From Stercorarius parasiticus (taxonomy: Eukaryota > Chordata > Aves > Charadriiformes > Stercorariidae), in assembly GCA_013396915.1 (NCBI GenBank), contig VWZL01000681.1, positions 65,886 through 129,885 on the forward strand: a DNA stretch of 64,000 nucleotides, read 5' to 3'. Both the position numbers and the translations under genes were made by a program. Each line of letters begins with the position of its first letter. Positions within the stretch are counted from its first letter, which is position 1. The notes under the pieces are model-generated. The model had not been told where the DNA came from and searched no databases. It saw only the letters and a program-made list of their open reading frames with translations. Of the stretch, positions 62,252 to 64,000 are shown piece by piece.

Positions 62252-63734
62252 GAAACTGATTATCCTTATTCTATTGAATGCCAACAGGCATTTTAATTGA
62301 GAAAATATTATCGCACATTCAGTGTCAAGTAGTTTAATGGTGTTTAACCAGGTGCTAAATAAGTGTCAAATACTAAGCTCCACACTTCTAATACGTATGT
62401 TGCAAAATAAAGATTAAGCAGGTATATTTCACATGTACATAACCAGGCACAATTCTTGTACGGAGTAGCAAATAGATAAATAAGGCTTAAGCGTACAGGA
62501 TCTAAACAAGTGGAGGTAGATTCACAGCTTTACTAACACATGAAAATAATTTTATAGGAAATATGCAATGCAAACCCCACCAAAGTAGCATGTATAGTTG
62601 CAATGGTATTCCATGTATTCCTGCAAATTTTATGCTTTATATTAATTTGCAACAATGAGCAGTTTGATAAGTAAATCAGTGTAACAGCTCTATGAGCTTC
62701 ATTACACAGCCACGTACTTTTATTGTCACTGTCTTTGTCACTCCTCTATCCTGCTACTCTTCTCTGTGTGTCAGAATAGAAATTGGCTTGTGAACTTCTT
62801 CAGTACTTCATCAGAAGCTGCATTACATTAAAATAACTTTATCACTCCCCCTTTTTCATCTCGATTTAGATAACGAAACATTATAAATGTCCCTACCTTT
62901 CTGTCTGACTCAGAGCAGCAAATAACAGAATGTTTTCCCTCATATTTTCATAGTTCTGGATGCTTTAAATGTTGCTAGGCTGTGTGGGAGCTGCTTAAAC
63001 TTCTCACCCTCCAAAGAATGACTCTTACTTTCCAAAAACATTTTGGACAATTGAAGAACGTCATAGTCCTGGCCACCACTTAGGCCGCCTGGTTCTTGCG
63101 AGGTTTGTAGTCTGACCGTCTGTTTAGCTTGTTCGTAGGCAAAACCTTTGGACTACAATGCCCATGAGAAAATATTTAGCTTGCGATAGATTTGGCTATG
63201 CTACTGTAAGGGAAAAATAAACAAATAACAACTAAATACATCTTTCAAGGCCTATTTTTATATAGTCTCCCCTAGACAAAAGAATCAACAAGACGCTTGC
63301 AACAGTGCCATCTGGTGACCCCCATACAGTCGGCACTAACAACAGGATTCATTTTCAATAGTTACTAAGTTTGTAGCACAAAAGACACCCACTATAATTA
63401 GGAATGTCTTAATTCTCACTTTAACCAGTAAAAAACAAATGAATTTCCATCTTGGCTACTGATTGTTGGTCTGGGGTCAGGGAAGTGCTCTGATTACGTC
63501 CTACATTTATAAACAGCAGACAAAAAAGTAAGACATACAAAATTCTAGAAAATAAAAATATTAAAATATTACATATGTTAATATACACATACTTGGAACT
63601 ACAAAGGAGCTAATTACATACAGTTAAGGAAAATAGTGGGATGAAGGAAAAATTAAGCAAAAGATCTTTAGTCTAGTGTTATATATTTAAAAATATGGAG
63701 AAATAAAATAAATCTTGAATTAGCACTAATACTG
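62252..63734. other. non-coding, AT-rich
   Basis: No coding signal. 62260-62420 continues the repeat-free character of the inverted-repeat cluster. Confidence 0.5.
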
Positions 63735-64000
63735 TACCATTCTTTTGAAAGGGCAACTGTGATGACCCAGGTAACTTCAGGCCAGTAAGCATCACAAAAA
63801 ACCTGTGGAAAATTAATGGAAAAGCTAATAAGCTGATGTGGGATTCAATTAATACAAAATTAAAGGAATGAATGTAATTAACGATGGTCAACATGGTTTT
63901 GTAGAAAATAGGTCTTGTTAAATAAAACTTACTTCATTCTTTGATGGGATTATTAATTTGGTTTATAATCAAGTCACCGCTCTGTCTGTAACTTCATACT
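63735..64000 (+). mobile_element. ancient CR1/L3-type LINE, reverse-transcriptase fragment, runs off the window
   Basis: A frame at about 63754-63870 reads GNCDDPGNFRPVSITKNLWK, containing the N-[YF]-R-P-[VI]-S motif at the start of the reverse-transcriptase domain. After a frame change, GQHGFVENRSC (about 63886-63918) and SFFDGIINLV (about 63934-63963) match the CR1 pattern 'SQHGF..GRSCLTNL..FYD'. The catalytic FADD motif would lie beyond the window. Stops and a frameshift show the copy is dead. Confidence 0.85.

Noticed and set aside
1..64000. tRNA, rRNA, CRISPR array, bacterial operon or intact retrovirus
   Set aside because: I looked for clover-leaf boxes, regularly spaced identical repeats, long adjacent open frames and paired long terminal repeats, and found none that hold up. 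The only regular arrays are microsatellites.

Overview
This window looks like non-coding DNA from a bird, or less likely another archosaur. Its repeats are almost all CR1 LINEs carrying the avian 3' end (tandem 'attctatg' octamers at the tail). Beneath them are strongly decayed CR1/L3-type LINE and MIR-type SINE remnants. I see no Alu, no young L1 and no recognisable LTR element. The DNA is AT-rich and CpG-poor, and it holds no bacterial-style operons and no convincing intact protein-coding gene. It reads as a gene desert or the inside of a very large intron.

Layout. 1-1.6 kb: plain AT-rich DNA ending in a short CR1 tail. 2.7-3.6 kb: two acidic, Ser/Asn/Asp/Glu-rich exon-like blocks joined by a phase-compatible GT-AG intron but broken by one frameshift and one in-frame stop; this is the best candidate for a gene relic. 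4.2-5.3 kb: an ancient CR1/L3 scrap followed by a 5'-truncated CR1. 5.3-14 kb: unannotated DNA with a G-quadruplex motif near 8.02 kb. 14.1-14.6 kb: a second 5'-truncated CR1. 14.6-25.8 kb: mostly featureless AT-rich DNA. 25.8-26.9 kb: a degenerate repeat block with three direct copies and one inverted copy of a core of about 65 bp. 29.4-33.3 kb: a cluster of old elements (CR1 scrap, L1-like ORF2 C-terminus, hexanucleotide microsatellite, MIR, and a minus-strand CR1 retaining endonuclease and C-terminal parts). 38.1-38.5 kb: a CpG-dense patch around a poly-T/poly-A inverted pair. 40-60 kb: MIR pieces and several copies of an old 'aatccagcaaagcac/gcttaa'-type amniote repeat, a GATA/ATAGAT microsatellite, a 192-codon open frame of unknown meaning, and a CTGCAG-rich palindrome. 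62.15-62.25 kb: three perfect inverted repeats within 103 bp. The window ends inside an ancient CR1/L3 reverse-transcriptase fragment.

No genes can be seen working together here. The mobile-element proteins are all truncated or broken and cannot be active. Any function the window has is more likely regulatory. The two best places to look are the inverted-repeat cluster at 62.2 kb and the CpG-dense patch at 38.1-38.5 kb. All homology statements come from pattern recognition, not from a database search.
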